From assembly GCA_001599815.1 (NCBI GenBank), contig BCIA01000001.1, positions 4,778,934-4,842,933 of the forward strand: a DNA stretch of 64,000 nucleotides, written 5' to 3'. The translations under genes were made by a program, and so were the position numbers. Origin of the DNA: Furcasterigmium furcatum. Its lineage: Eukaryota > Ascomycota > Sordariomycetes > Glomerellales > Plectosphaerellaceae. Under the pieces are notes generated by a model that saw nothing but the letters and a program-made list of their open reading frames with translations, was not told the origin of the DNA and did no database searches. This document shows positions 32,313 to 43,296 of this stretch, piece after piece; the stretch's first letter is position 1; each line of letters starts with the position of its first letter.

Positions 32313-33917
32313 TTACTTGTCGTTGTACACGTCTCCGGTTCCTTTGAGGCTTGTTGTATCGACCTTGCCATCCTTGACATCCCTCACAGCATTGCCCAGC
32401 CTCTTGACGCCCTCGACAATATCATCAACGTCCTCCCATGAGAAGCAGATCCTCACTGCGTTCCTAAATCTCGCGGCGTCCTCATCTCCATGGACTTCAA
32501 ACTTGGAACCGGCTCCAATCACAAGCCCTTCACACTCCCGGGCCCGCTCAGCCACAACAACGCCGTCCACGCCATCGGGGAGGGTCAACCACATGAAATA
32601 CCCACCAGAGATGCCCGTGCCAGGGGCATCCCGCAAGCTCGACACCATCACCCCTACACCAAGCGGGACGAGATGCTCCTTGACGGCCGCGACAGCGCGG
32701 CGATGCCGCTCCCTCAGCGCCGGGACGGTGACATCGCGAATCTGTCGCTCTAGATCCCCGCTCCGGAGTAGCTCCCAGATCATAACCGCGGAGACCTGGC
32801 TCGGCGCGCCGCCACTGCACGTCGCTCCCGTCTGCGAGAGGCCGTAGACGAACTTCGGAGATGACTCGACCCATCCCGTCCTCACGCCAGGGGCCACGAT
32901 CTTGGAGAACGAGCCGTTCGACACGGCATTCCCAAACCCGTCGGGGTCGTTCGGGTTCGGCCCGAGACTGAAGTCGATGTCCGACAGCCGGGGCAGGCGC
33001 ATGTTCGGGTCCGTGGGCGGGAAGGGGAACGTCTCCGTGTCCTGCCGGGCCGCCGTTGAGGTGTCCCCAAGCGGCCACTGGAGGAAATCATACACGTCGT
33101 CGGCGATGACGAGGGCGTCGTACTTCCTCGCCAGGCGGACGAGGTCCTCACGGCGGGACAGGGGCATCGTCTTGCCCGAGGGATTGGCGCACGTCGGCAC
33201 GAGGTAGATGATGTGTCGGTACAGCTTGCGGAACTTTGCCTTCTTGACGCCGTGCTCGCCCGCGCCCTTGCCCTTCCGTTCCCACTCGGCGTCCATGGCC
33301 CGGATGCCGGCCTCGAGGGCCTCGAGGTCGATGCCGTCCTGGTCCTCCTTTATGGCCCTGAGGCGGCCGCCGAGCCCCGCGTCTGCGAAGATGGGACAGG
33401 CTAGGAAGTAGCATGGCGCGACCATCCACACGCCCCTCGTGACCTTTTCGTCGGTGAAGCTGGCGAGGATGTTGGCGACGCTCTGGCTCGCGCCGCCCGT
33501 GATGCAGATGCGATCGGGGTTGGGAGGCGTGATGATGCCGTAGAACTTGGATAGCCAGGCGGCCAGCTCCTCACGGAGCGGCTGGAAGCCAGCGTCTGGA
33601 CCATACTGGAGGGCCGGAACGGCGACTTCTGGATCGGCGAGGGCCCGGGTCAACGCGGCAGTCAGAGCCTGTGGTGGGAGGAGAGACGGGGCGGGCCAGC
33701 CGCGGAGGAGGTTAATGGTCTTTCCCGAGGCATGGACCGGGACGTAAGGCTGAGAGGCGAAGGACATGGTGCGCCTTCGTTCCGGAGAGAAGCCTGCGAG
33801 AGATGATGATGCCGAGGTCGTGGAACGAGAAGTGAACGCAGCGGCGGGGTCACGGGGTATGAGAGGTGAACGGAATAGGCGGTCTCCTGAGATGATCGTT
33901 CTTAATCTCATGTGCAT
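32313..33917 (-). CDS. Class I/II PLP-dependent aminotransferase
   Basis: Fold-type I pyridoxal-phosphate enzyme resembling fungal proteins annotated as 2-aminoadipate or aromatic aminotransferases; exact substrate cannot be told. Intronless. Starts are ambiguous: ATG 33917 (MHMRLRTIISGDR..., a basic, possibly mitochondrial leader; about 534 residues) or ATG 33767 (MSFASQPYVP; about 484 residues); the frame stays open to 34028. Seen: INLLRGWPAPSLLP, LQYGPDAGFQPLREELAAWL, CITGGASQSVANIL, IIYLVPTCANPSGKTMPLSR, ALVIADDVYDFLQWP, and the PLP-lysine motif NGSFSKIVAPGVRTGWVE. These are the standard landmarks of the family. Confidence 0.88.
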   Translation of the reverse strand: MHMRLRTIISGDRLFRSPLIPRDPAAAFTSRSTTSASSSLAGFSPERRRTMSFASQPYVPVHASGKTINLLRGWPAPSLLPPQALTAALTRALADPEVAVPALQYGPDAGFQPLREELAAWLSKFYGIITPPNPDRICITGGASQSVANILASFTDEKVTRGVWMVAPCYFLACPIFADAGLGGRLRAIKEDQDGIDLEALEAGIRAMDAEWERKGKGAGEHGVKKAKFRKLYRHIIYLVPTCANPSGKTMPLSRREDLVRLARKYDALVIADDVYDFLQWPLGDTSTAARQDTETFPFPPTDPNMRLPRLSDIDFSLGPNPNDPDGFGNAVSNGSFSKIVAPGVRTGWVESSPKFVYGLSQTGATCSGGAPSQVSAVMIWELLRSGDLERQIRDVTVPALRERHRRAVAAVKEHLVPLGVGVMVSSLRDAPGTGISGGYFMWLTLPDGVDGVVVAERARECEGLVIGAGSKFEVHGDEDAARFRNAVRICFSWEDVDDIVEGVKRLGNAVRDVKDGKVDTTSLKGTGDVYNDK

Positions 33918-34284
33918 TAGAAGACTGCTCCGATAGTGAGTGACGACAAGCCTCCCAAAGTCCCATCGATGATGTTGTTGTTTCTTGAAGGGGAGGGAGT
34001 AAGTCGAGGGGAAGTTCGATTCCCCCACTACCTGCGATTAGATAAACATCGAGGGGCCGGGCCGGGGCGGGACCGGAGGTGAGGATGTGGACGTCGCCAC
34101 CCCCAAAGCCCCTGACGCCCCTTTTTGGACCCGTTAAGGCCGGACACGCAGTCATAAGGGAGTTTCTAGGATTGAGTCGCTGTTTTTAACCAAATTTAAA
34201 GCTGTTCATAAAACAAGGGTTTATCATGTGTGGGCGGGACAGCATCTCCACCGGGTATCACTTCATCATCCGAGACCTCCAGAA
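33918..34284. other. Upstream region of the aminotransferase gene
   Basis: 367 bp between the aminotransferase start and the GH125 stop. The segment 34170-34230 is AT-rich. No gene seen. Confidence 0.45.
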
Positions 34285-36020
34285 TCATATCTCGTAGGGC
34301 TTCTCGTCTGTAAAGATAATGTGCGGCTTCCGCTTGGCGATGTCGAGGATCGTCTTAGCGAAGACCCCGTTGGCCCAGGCGAACCAACTCCCTGTTGTGG
34401 TTGTTAGCTGTGCTGTCCGGAATGGTTAGGGGGTTGCCCACAGACTGGTGTAAGCCGTAATGTGGTTCACGTCGATACTCTCGTGAACAAGACCCAGTTT
34501 AGCAGAGGTCAGGACCGTGGCCAGGCACGTCTTGATTTCATCGTCGTCATCGGAGGTCTGCGCTTGGATCAAGAGACTCATCGGCCATGCGTTGCTGAGG
34601 CCAATGTGCGGACCTCCAATGCCATGGAAATCCTTGCCAGTAAGATAGTAGGGGTTGCCGGCCTTCTCCAACAGCATCTTCCTGGTGTTTCGATACACTT
34701 CGTTATCGGCAGTGACGAAGCCCATCAAAGGCAGTGCCAGAAGCGAAGGGTAGTTCGCATCATCCATCAGGATCTGCGAGCCATATCCGTCCACCTCGTA
34801 CGCAAAGACATCGCCGTACTTGCGATGTTTGACCACGGCATGCTCCCAGATGCCATCTGAGATGGTCTTGCCTCGCTTCTCGAGCTGGTCTGCCAGCTTA
34901 GACTTGCCAACCTTCTTCAATATGGCAGCCGTCTTCTGAAGCTCTACCGAGATCATCGCGTTGGCCGGGATGAAGAAGCCCAGGATGGTAGCATCATCGC
35001 TGGGTCGGAAAGCGGACCTCACGAGGCCAGTGTCCCAGTTCAAGGGGTTGCCCACGCCGTCGAGGTTAAGGGTTTCTGTCCCAATGCTCGTAGGGCGCTT
35101 GAAGGTGTACTCGTTCCTTCTGAACTGTCCCGTTTCCTTGTCGAACGTGGATTTCGACTGCTGGTCCAGCACCTGAATGAGAGTCCCGATGGCAGCATAC
35201 CACCTCGCATTCAGGAAGTCGGTGGATCCGGTGTGCTCGTGAAACTCGTTGGCGAGCGCCAGGAAGTGCGCCAGGGAGTCGAGCTCGTACTTGCACTCGA
35301 ACACGAAGGAGGGCTCGTAAGCTGGGTGCACCGTGTCATCCTGTCCATTCTGGCTCATCCGCAGGTTCGCAATCGGCGGGGGCTGGAAGGCATTGCAGTA
35401 CGGCGACTCGATGACGTACTCGGACTGCGTGTTGATGGCGCCCAGTATGAGGTTATATATGGCGGGATCCTTGCTTGCCAGCGGCTGGTACGGCGACAGC
35501 TGGTTTGTTGAATCGCGCAGCCATTCCGCTATGATGTCTCCCGTGATGATGAATGACTGCGGCCCTTCCCACTTGCCGTCGGCCACAATTCCCCTATCTC
35601 TGAGCTCAACAACTCTTTTGTCTTTGCCGTCGGTGTGGAACTTGACCGTTGTGTCAGTGGTCGAAGGGAAAGCATTCTCGAACAACCGGGCCAGGTCGGG
35701 GCTCCTCATGCGCGATGTCACTTCGGTAATGACGCGCTCGATCTCGTCCGAGTGAAAGGTTCGACATAGCGGATCTGGTCGTTGGTATGGGAGCTCGAGA
35801 GGTCCTTCGCTGAAAGGGCGGCTGGAAGGAGGACGGTCAGTTGCCTAGTACTGAACGTCATCGATCGTGCTCGAACTCACTGCGAGTGCTGTGAATAGTC
35901 CCGGTAATTGGGGCAAGCATCCGGGTTGAACTTTGCCAGAGGCCGCTGACCTTCTTGCGCATGGACAGCAGAGAGGCCAGCTACGGCGAGAACCAGTTCC
36001 AGAGAGCTCCGAAGGCCCAT
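34285..36020 (-). CDS. GH125 exo-alpha-1,6-mannosidase-like protein (Mug157 family)
   Basis: Glycoside hydrolase family 125; characterised bacterial members remove terminal alpha-1,6-mannose. Exons 36020-35881, 35821-34446 and 34391-34285 give 540 residues. Seen: signal peptide MGLRSSLELVLAVAGLSAVH ending in AQ; RPFSEGPLELPYQRPDPLC; FIITGDIIAEWLRDSTNQL, YCNAFQPPP; YELDSLAHFLALANEF; NLDGVGNPLNWDTGLVRSAF; DDANYPSLLALPLMGF; DFHGIGGPHIGLSNAWPMSL, and the C-terminal RSWFAWANGVFAKTILDIA. The last intron (34445-34392) has an unusual GTCTGT donor but restores the family motif YTRSWFAWAN. Secreted or secretory-pathway enzyme, probably acting on fungal mannans (inferred). Confidence 0.92.
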
Positions 36021-36770
36021 GGTGATGGCGGGTCGCGGACGGACAATGGAAGGATATCGTGGCTCAGACCATGCGACTTGTGACGGCAATCCGAATCAGG
36101 CCAGGTGGTCAGTGTATGCCGAATATGTACTGCGAAGAGAGGTTACGCGCCGCGTCTCCGAGGAAGAACGGCGAGCCTTAACCATGCGTGATGGAGAATG
36201 GGAAGTCGTCTGGCAAAACAGTGGGAAGAGCTCACATGGCCGCTGTCTGGGGGCGGCCAAGCATCTCGAATCTCACTGGACAATCAGACAATCCTTGTGC
36301 CTGCGGCAGCCGTGACAGGGGCTCGTAGTGGAGACAGGACTGGAAGCTCTGGCCGATTGCGGGGTCTTGACGGAGTGTGTGTCAATGGAGGGGCAGAGCG
36401 ACCGCGGACCATGCCGCACTGCGGGTGTCTCAGCGTTCCGAGCATGTTCCAGTGGAGTTCTGGCCCACCCCGCCGAGACAACCTACCCCAGAGCAACAAC
36501 TGAGACTCCAAGCGAGTGGCTCAGTGCATCATGGATGGATGTCCAAGTTAGACACAGCCGCGCTATTTGCGTTCTAACGAAGGAGAGACACCAGGTGGCT
36601 ACAGACAAGACTTCACATAGATTGTCTACCCACCAACGAACGCATGGGATAAGCCAGCACTGCGATGGCTCCCTACTTAGCTAAGTGTGAGAATATGCCC
36701 GCCAAGTTCTTTGATCGGGACTCGGCATGTTTCGTGGCCGGGTGATGCTCGTGTGAAACGCCCTCGGTGC
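36021..36770. other. Spacer upstream of the GH125 gene
   Basis: 750 bp between the GH125 start and the POL32 stop. ORFs overlap on both strands without recognisable domains. No feature supported. Confidence 0.45.
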
Positions 36771-38308
36771 CTACTTCTTCGAAAAGAAGGACATGATGTT
36801 CCCTTGGCCTTTCGGTGCAGCCCTCTTCTTTGCCCCCTGACTTCCTGCGCTAGAGGTTGGTGTGGACTTGGGCTTCGAAGAGACAGGGGCTGGCTCGTCT
36901 TCCGAGAACGACTCCCAGCCTTTCTCCTGGATCGTAACTGCAACTTGTCAGTATATCTCATGTCATTCATTGTGGGAGAGCGGTTGGCGTTTGCAGCATA
37001 CCCAAATATCCCTGGTCATCCATCACCTGCTTCTTCTTCATCACCTGTCGTCTGCCGCGTCTGCGTCCCGAACCAGGAGCGCTCGACACCACCTCGGCAG
37101 GTTCCTGGCTGACTTCAGGCTCGGTCTTCGTCTCTGGCTCGGGCTCGGGCGCCTCTTCCATGGGCTCGTCTTCTTGCTCCTTCTCTGATGGCTCTTCCTC
37201 CTCCTCGCTTTCCTCCTCCATCATGCGCCGCAGTTCAGCCTCTCGGTCCTGGCGAGAGCGCCTAGCAGTGCCATCTGCGGCTTGCTTGGGGGCCGGCATG
37301 GGGTCTTCGTCGTCCTCCCCATCATCCGACAATGCCGGGGACTGGTTCTCTGTCTTGGGTGTTGACACGTTGGACCCCGGCTTAGCCTTGGGCTTGGAAG
37401 CCGCCTTGGAGAATGCTGACATGATGCCACCCTTCTTGGGTGCTGCTGCCGTCTTCTTTGATGAAAATGCAGAGGAAGCGGGGGTCTCCGTGGCTGCCAC
37501 ACCCTCCTTTTTGACTGCTGGCTTCGGCTCCTCCTTGACCTTGGCAGGCTCTGCACTGGATGGAGCTGTGCTTGCCGTCTTGGCCAACGCTGGCTTCTTC
37601 TCGACTGGTGCTGGGACAGGGGCAGGGGCAGATCGCTTGCCGTGGCGAGTTCGCTTCTTCATGTTGTGGTTTGAAATGGTTCCAAAGACCTTGCTCTGCT
37701 CTGTGTGATCGACATCGACTTGCTGGTATGCTTCACGAGACACGTCAGAGAGCAGCTGAAGATCCTAAGAGCGCATCAGCCTGACTGCAGAGTACTGACA
37801 GTGGTGAATGGTTTACCTTGACTGGGTGGGCGGCCAAGCTGTACACCTGGAACGAAGTAACAGACAAGTATTCATCTAGGACATCTTTGAGAAAAAATTA
37901 GCAACGTGGCTCATCCGTTGGTCATGGTGAACCAACCCACCCTTCAGACGTTCCTCAGTCACCAAAGTGACTGTCTGTGTTGGAACCTCTTCTCCCCAGC
38001 GTTCGGGGTCAGGTGCTGAGCTGGCCATCTCAACGTCACCATCAGGTTGCGTAGCTGGCTTTTTGGTACCATTGACGATGTAGGTCGCGTAGACCTTGCC
38101 ATCTGACATGGAATTCTGCGACTGATGGAATTCGTAAAGCATTCTGGATTAACATCAGTAAGAGAAAAAGAACACCAGATCAATGACAGTAAACGTACGC
38201 TTTGGCAGTGTTGACATGCACCTTCAGCGCACGACTGAGAGTTCGATACGTGACCATCTGCCCCTCGGTGAAGAGGCGCCCAGCCAGATACTTGTTGTGG
38301 CCCTCCAT
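36771..38308 (-). CDS. POL32: DNA polymerase delta subunit 3 (POL32/Cdc27 type)
   Basis: Non-catalytic subunit of DNA polymerase delta, also part of polymerase zeta, that tethers the enzyme to PCNA; needed for break-induced replication and translesion synthesis. Exons 38308-38199, 38143-37941, 37884-37817, 37764-37002 and 36937-36771 give 436 residues. Seen: N-terminal winged-helix-like part (KYLAGRLFTEGQMVTYRTLS, LYEFHQSQ, YIVNG); a long Lys/Glu/Pro-rich disordered region with APKKGGIMSAF; basic GRRRGRRQVMKKKQVMDD; and a C-terminal PIP box QGNIMSFFSKK, the PCNA-binding end of the family. All five junctions are in phase. Head to head with RAD18. Confidence 0.93.
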
Positions 38309-38817
38309 TTTGGAGGTTCCAAGGGGTGAATTAGTCTGAGAGAATGACCCTCAGAAATCGAGTCAGTAAGCGCAGCTTCAAGACTGGAGTTGAAGTCCTT
38401 TGCGGGAACTCTGACGAAGACGGTCATAAAAGATCAACCGTGGGCCGTTCGGACGCGTCGGTCGAGAAGTTGGGGCCCCAAGGAACGCGCGGTCACGTGC
38501 TCAGGCTTAAGAGGTGCAGGAAAGCGCCACCGGGTGGTCAAGTTGAGTGGGCCAGGCCCCTGCTCAAGGGCCGTCATCAAGCGGCAGTCTGTCGCAGGCA
38601 GAGAAAGCGCGACTCCCACTGGGCAGACGCGACTGGGTCACCAGTCATCTTTCAGCACAAGAACGAAAATCGCCGGCATCATCTCTTTCGCTCTACCCAG
38701 CGGATTTTACCATGCGGGCTCTCAGCTACCAGCGCACAAATCTCACATGAAGCCGAAGAAATCTTGGGACCAGCAACACTGCTTCCACTCGACCCCGGGC
38801 CACAGAACGACCTCGCC
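38309..38817. promoter_or_regulatory. Bidirectional promoter of POL32 and RAD18 with ACGCGT
   Basis: 509 bp between the two start codons. A perfect ACGCGT lies at 38453-38458. More CGCG cores are at 38486, 38488, 38608 and 38628. Both genes act with PCNA at stalled forks. Shared G1/S control through these sites is inferred. Confidence 0.5.
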
Positions 38818-40336
38818 ATGGCCGACAACCTTGAAGTCCCCGACTCGACGGATTGGCTTCGGACGCCACTCGAGGGCTTGACGGGTGTTGAGGCCGCTCT
38901 CCGATGCCAAATGTGCAAGGACTTCTACAAGACGCCAATGCTGACGCCCTGTTCCCACACGTTCTGCTCCCTCTGCATCCGACATGCGCTCGCCAACGAT
39001 GGCCGCTGCCCTCTGTGCCGAAAGACCGGACAAGAAAACCAGTTGCGCAATAACTGGTCCCTGGAAGAAGCAGTCGATTCCTTCTCCAAGGCACGCAAGG
39101 CCATCCTCGACTTTGCCAAAAGCGATCGGCCGCCGCCACGGGTGCCCCGGTCACCAAAGAGAAAACAAATTGCCACTGGCGAAGTCTCGCCGGGGCCGGA
39201 GAAGAAGCGCCTGCGGAGTTCTGCCAGGTTAAGCGGCGCAAAGGCCCACGAGGCTGCTACCTCGAAAACTCCAGAGGATATCGTTGTGCTGGACTCCGAA
39301 GACGAGGGTGACATCAGGGATGAAGGTGACGACAACGACGAAACTTTTAGTGGGTGCTTTGCAGACTGGTTTCTTGGTGACGTGCTCTCTAACAAGACAT
39401 GTAGTCCCCGACGACGGCCTCGTGCCCTGCCCGGTCTGCCAGACACGCATGAAGCAATGGCAAGTCTTCAAGCACCTGGACACATGCACCGGCCCATCTG
39501 CCAACCATAATCCCTTCGGGGAAGGCAGCACGAGCACTAAGCCACCGAGCTTGCCCAGCAATCAACTGCGATATTCCCCTCCTTCGAAACCACCTGAAAG
39601 ACTCGCGGGACTGAGCTACGGGCTTTTGAAGGACAACCAGTTGCGAAAGAAGCTGTCAGACCTTGGCTTGTCGTCCGCCGGCTCCCGACAGCTGTTGGAG
39701 AACAGGCATCGGGAATGGATCACGATATGGAATGCCAACTGCGACTCTGCCAAACCAAAGAAGCGGGCAGCATTACTCCAGGACTTGGCTTCTTGGGAGA
39801 AGACGATTGGCTTGGGAGCCAGCAACGCGATGGGGGGCTTCGCCAAAAGCAGACTGGCAGAGCCAGAGATCAAGGACAAGAACTTCAATGGCGCGGCTTG
39901 GGCGCTGAAACATGAGACTAGCTTCAGGGACCTGATCGCGGACGCAAGAAAAAGCAGGGCGAAGGCGCAAGAGAAAAGGGATGGAGCAGACGACCCTCCG
40001 GCCGCCGCGGCTGCAGCTGGTCCGTCCCAAATCTCGTTGCTCCCGACCATATCAGGCCACGCAGACAAGGAGCAGCTGGATCCTCGATCTCAAGTCGAGC
40101 CTCAGACTGAGGCTGCACAGTTAGGGCACCCTTCCTCTGTGCCGACGATCCAGGACCAGCATTCCAGAGGCGAAGCCGAGCGTCCGCTACAATGGACGAG
40201 GGAGTCAGAGTCGGTTAGTGACGTCTCTGGTTTCTCAGCACCTCGACCTCTTCTGGCTGGGGGCCAGGAGGCTCAAGAAGCTCAGCCTCCAAGCAGCTGG
40301 GAGGTCCCACCTCTGCAAGGGGCTCCGACGGGATAG
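38818..40336 (+). CDS. RAD18: E3 ubiquitin ligase RAD18
   Basis: Ubiquitin ligase that with Rad6 mono-ubiquitinates PCNA at K164 to start translesion synthesis and post-replication repair. Exons 38818-39349 and 39405-40336 give 487 residues. Seen: C3HC4 RING finger at residues 30-67 (CQMCKDFYKTPMLTPCSHTF then CSLCIRHAL...CPLC); basic linker with PKRKQ and KKKRLR-like stretches; Rad18-type zinc finger CPVCQTRMKQWQVFKHLDTC (near 188); SAP domain LSYGLLKDNQLRKKLSDLGL followed by EWITIWNANCD; a disordered tail. The intron (39350-39404, GTGGGT donor) removes an in-frame segment so that DETF|IPDDGLVPCPVC reads as in the family. Convergent with CHM7. Confidence 0.94.
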
Positions 40337-40526
40337 CCATGTGCTCAGAGGAAGAGCATACGATATAATGTACATGGAGCATTTTGGCACGGGGGGATAT
40401 CTGAGCATTTTGGGATTGTGCTAATCCCTGTATTACAACGCCGTGATGTTACCGGCTGTCACATGAATATACCCCCGTTCCCTGACCGTCTAGATCCCAT
40501 AACGCCTTGACCCCATGTATGCGTGT

Positions 40527-41951
40527 TCAAGATGCAAGCTCTGCTTGTGGCCGCTCGTCTAATGACATGCGCCTCAGCTGCTCCGCGGCCTCTGATGTAG
40601 GCGTTGCCGTGGCTTCTCTCAGCTTCTCGGCTTCGGCAACTGGCACTGCACCAGCTTGCTCGAGCATCTGCCTCGTCGCCTCCGCTTCCTTCTTCTCCTT
40701 CTCCTCTCTTTCCTTCTGTGCCGCCGCCTCGATCCTCTCCTGCTCGGCCCTCTCCATCTCCCTGAGCTCGGCGTCGACTTCCTCCTCGTCAATGGCGTCC
40801 TCGCCAACACCGGCCAAGATGCGCCCAAGTTCGTCTGTCTCGGTCATCTGCTCCCTCAGGGCGTCCATGGCGCCCTCGACCCGCTCGACACCGCCAACTT
40901 CCTTGTTCAGCTGCTTCAACACACCGGCACTGCCTTCCAGCACCCGCACAAATTGCACCTGGTCTCGTGCCTGCTGGATCTTGGCCGCCAAGTCCTCCAT
41001 CTGGTTCAGCGCCGTTGTCCGGCGCGACAGCATGGTCTCGGCCGTCTTCTTCTGCCGCAGCAGACCCATCGCCACAACATTCTTGCGTTTCGCGACGGCC
41101 GCCTTGGCCTCGGTCTCGAGCTCTTCGACCTTCTTCGCGAGCAACCGGTTCTGATGCGTCAAGTCCTCAACGAGCATCCGCAGCTGCGCCACGGTCGTGT
41201 CCTCCTGCGTTATGCTCGCCTCCTCATTCTCGTCACCGGGCCTCTTCAGTCGTACAACCTTCCCATCTGAAACCACCAGACCCTTATCCCGTTCCAGGAA
41301 CTTCAGGAAGACGTCCATGTCCTTCCCGGCCAGCATGGGCCCTGTCAGCTCGGACGCGAAGAGCCGCTCGAAGTGCGCCCTGGTGAAGGTCCGGTCGAAG
41401 CGGCTGTCGCTGCACTTAGAAGCGATCTTATCCGCGACAGCGGCAGCGGCGCGCTCGACGTTCGCGACGATGACATAGGTCCCCTTGGGCACGCGATCTT
41501 CCCCTGAGCTAGCGCCTGTGGAACCGAAACCTAGCTGCTTTGCCGCCCAGGAGGCCACGCTCCAGGGGACGCCGCCTATGCTCCATCCTTCTTTGTGATA
41601 GATGCTCTGTTGGCGGCTAAGGAAGTCTGCAGCAGGGAGTAGTTCCCCATGCGCTGCTGCTTCGCGGACCACGGTACCGAGGGCGAGTGGTCGGCCGAAC
41701 TGGCGGGACTGGAGCTTTGCGGGGAGGGTGTCATCGGTATCGAGGACGAGGCGCTTCGGCGTCGGCGAGGTGGAAGATAGCTGGCCGTCCCATGCGAGGA
41801 GGGAGAGGGCTGATCGCCAGGCGGCGACGTTGGCTACGTAGCCATCGGGGTTGAGGGTTCGTTGGCCGCGGAAGTCGGAGTAGAGCGCTGGGAGGCGGGC
41901 GCGGCGGAAGGACGGGTCCTTCTGGGAGAGATAGTCGGAGAGGTCTGTCAT
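40527..41951 (-). CDS. CHM7: ESCRT-III-like protein CHM7 (CHMP7 type)
   Basis: Snf7-family protein acting at the nuclear envelope in nuclear pore and membrane surveillance and sealing. Intronless, 474 residues from the ATG at 41951; the frame is open further upstream, but MTDLSDYLSQKDPSFRRARL is the family-like start. Seen: N-terminal winged-helix-type part (RARLPALYSDFRGQRTLNPD, GYVANVAAWRSALS, HKEGWSIGGVPWSV), then the Snf7 core (LRQKKTAETMLSRRTTALNQ, MEDLAAKIQQARDQ, ETDELGRILAG) and an acidic coiled-coil tail rich in EREEKEKKEAE. Length and two-part build fit CHMP7 rather than single-domain Snf7 proteins. Confidence 0.88.
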   Translation of the reverse strand: MTDLSDYLSQKDPSFRRARLPALYSDFRGQRTLNPDGYVANVAAWRSALSLLAWDGQLSSTSPTPKRLVLDTDDTLPAKLQSRQFGRPLALGTVVREAAAHGELLPAADFLSRQQSIYHKEGWSIGGVPWSVASWAAKQLGFGSTGASSGEDRVPKGTYVIVANVERAAAAVADKIASKCSDSRFDRTFTRAHFERLFASELTGPMLAGKDMDVFLKFLERDKGLVVSDGKVVRLKRPGDENEEASITQEDTTVAQLRMLVEDLTHQNRLLAKKVEELETEAKAAVAKRKNVVAMGLLRQKKTAETMLSRRTTALNQMEDLAAKIQQARDQVQFVRVLEGSAGVLKQLNKEVGGVERVEGAMDALREQMTETDELGRILAGVGEDAIDEEEVDAELREMERAEQERIEAAAQKEREEKEKKEAEATRQMLEQAGAVPVAEAEKLREATATPTSEAAEQLRRMSLDERPQAELAS

Positions 41952-42582
41952 TCTGGTGAAGGAGGGCGAAGTCGTGGGATTGGTATCGCGATTCGACCTT
42001 AGGACTCGAGCTGCAGGGAGCTGAGGGTGAAAGTCGAAGCCAGCAATGACGTCGGTGTTGGTCGCTTGGACGGCGCAAGCACCCCAGCCCGATGGTAGGG
42101 TTTCACCTAGGTCTATCTTATGGGACCCTGAAAAAGGCCTTAACGTTTGTGACGTGGGTGAGAGGTCCCTGATGCGAAGGGGGTGAAGGTTGAGGCGATG
42201 GCGGGGCAGTCCGTGGTGTGGGAGAGGTGTTGTCACTTATCAGCAAGGCGCTGCTGATAAGGTTGTGGAAGTAAAAAAGTTGGTTGCCAGAGGCTACGGC
42301 TCGGAGTCTTTACTCCCCAGGCTGATGCCCCACCAGGCTCCCATCCCGCCATCGCTATGTGAAAGTCATAAAACTCTCATGCTCTCATTCACGAGGACTT
42401 CAGGTCCTTGAAATGAAAACGGTACATCGACGGAATCGAACAGGGGGGTCCTATCATATCCCCTTAGAGCACAATTGTTTCGAGTCCGGTCCATATCACT
42501 GTGGTAGTTCAAGGATCACGATGAACTTCGCTCTCTGATCGCTTTCATTTGGGTATCTCAGTAAATCAGTGCCGTTCCGCTT
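41952..42582. other. Spacer upstream of CHM7
   Basis: 631 bp between the CHM7 start and the G-patch stop. A sequence similar to the 5' half of tRNA-Gln starts at 42447 (GGTCCTATCATAT) and a TTTCGAGTCC motif follows at 42478, but invariant GG and the stems are missing. Confidence 0.4.
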
Positions 42583-43296
42583 CTATGCACCCTTCCCCAG
42601 GTACTTTTGAAGATCGTCGCTGCCATAAAACAGTTCTCTCAGCTTCTCGCCTTTCTTCCTGTCCGCCTCTGCCTTTTCTTTGCTCTTCTTCGCATCGAGC
42701 GGTTTTGCTTTCTTCTCGACCACCTTCCCCTTGAGATTCTTGGGCACTTCGAGTCCCAGTCCGTACTTGTCCTCCTTGGCCTTGGCTTTGAGAGGGTACT
42801 GCATACCTTGGCCCGAGGATCCGAGGCCTTGCCGCGAGTCGGGATCCCAGCCGTGTGAGGAGAGATATGTCAAGCCCATCCTCGACCTGTCCAGGGCAGA
42901 AGGCGGATGCGAGTGCGCCAGACACACCTGGTGGGCAATGGAGGCTTCGTGCCGCTGTCTGGCGGTGACGGGCTTGCCACCCGCTGAAGAGCCCCCGGTG
43001 CCGTTCTCGACTTGTTGCGACGGCTCATCATCTGTGACTGGCAGGCTGCACAACAGGCATATCTGCGGTGCTGATGGGGGTGGTTCTGTTTTGGCTCTTT
43101 TGTCGTCTGGCAGCACGAGGTTCAGATAAAAATCTGAAATCGAGGAGCCGGATTCTTTTGATCCCGTTGACAGCGTTGAACCGAGATCGGGGTCTGATGC
43201 CTTGACAAACTCGATCCTCTTGCGCTTTATGCCTGCGCCGAACGCTCTCTGCTGCTCGAGAGGGATTTCATAGTCGTCGCCGTCTTCGTTTTCCAT
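42583..43296 (-). CDS. G-patch domain protein
   Basis: Intronless, 237 residues. Seen: CLLCSLPV near residue 80, a short motif that could belong to a zinc site but without clear partner cysteines; HEASIAHQVCLAHSHPPSAL then DRSRMGLTYLSSHGWDPDSR, QGLGSSGQGMQYPLKAK, which is a G-patch with its hhxxxGW and GLG elements; a Lys-rich C-terminus (KKAKPLDAKKSKEKAEADRK). G-patch proteins commonly bind RNA or activate DEAH helicases; which helicase this one serves cannot be told. It resembles fungal GPANK1-like hypothetical proteins. Diverges from the SDR gene. Confidence 0.85.
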   Translation of the reverse strand: MENEDGDDYEIPLEQQRAFGAGIKRKRIEFVKASDPDLGSTLSTGSKESGSSISDFYLNLVLPDDKRAKTEPPPSAPQICLLCSLPVTDDEPSQQVENGTGGSSAGGKPVTARQRHEASIAHQVCLAHSHPPSALDRSRMGLTYLSSHGWDPDSRQGLGSSGQGMQYPLKAKAKEDKYGLGLEVPKNLKGKVVEKKAKPLDAKKSKEKAEADRKKGEKLRELFYGSDDLQKYLGKGA

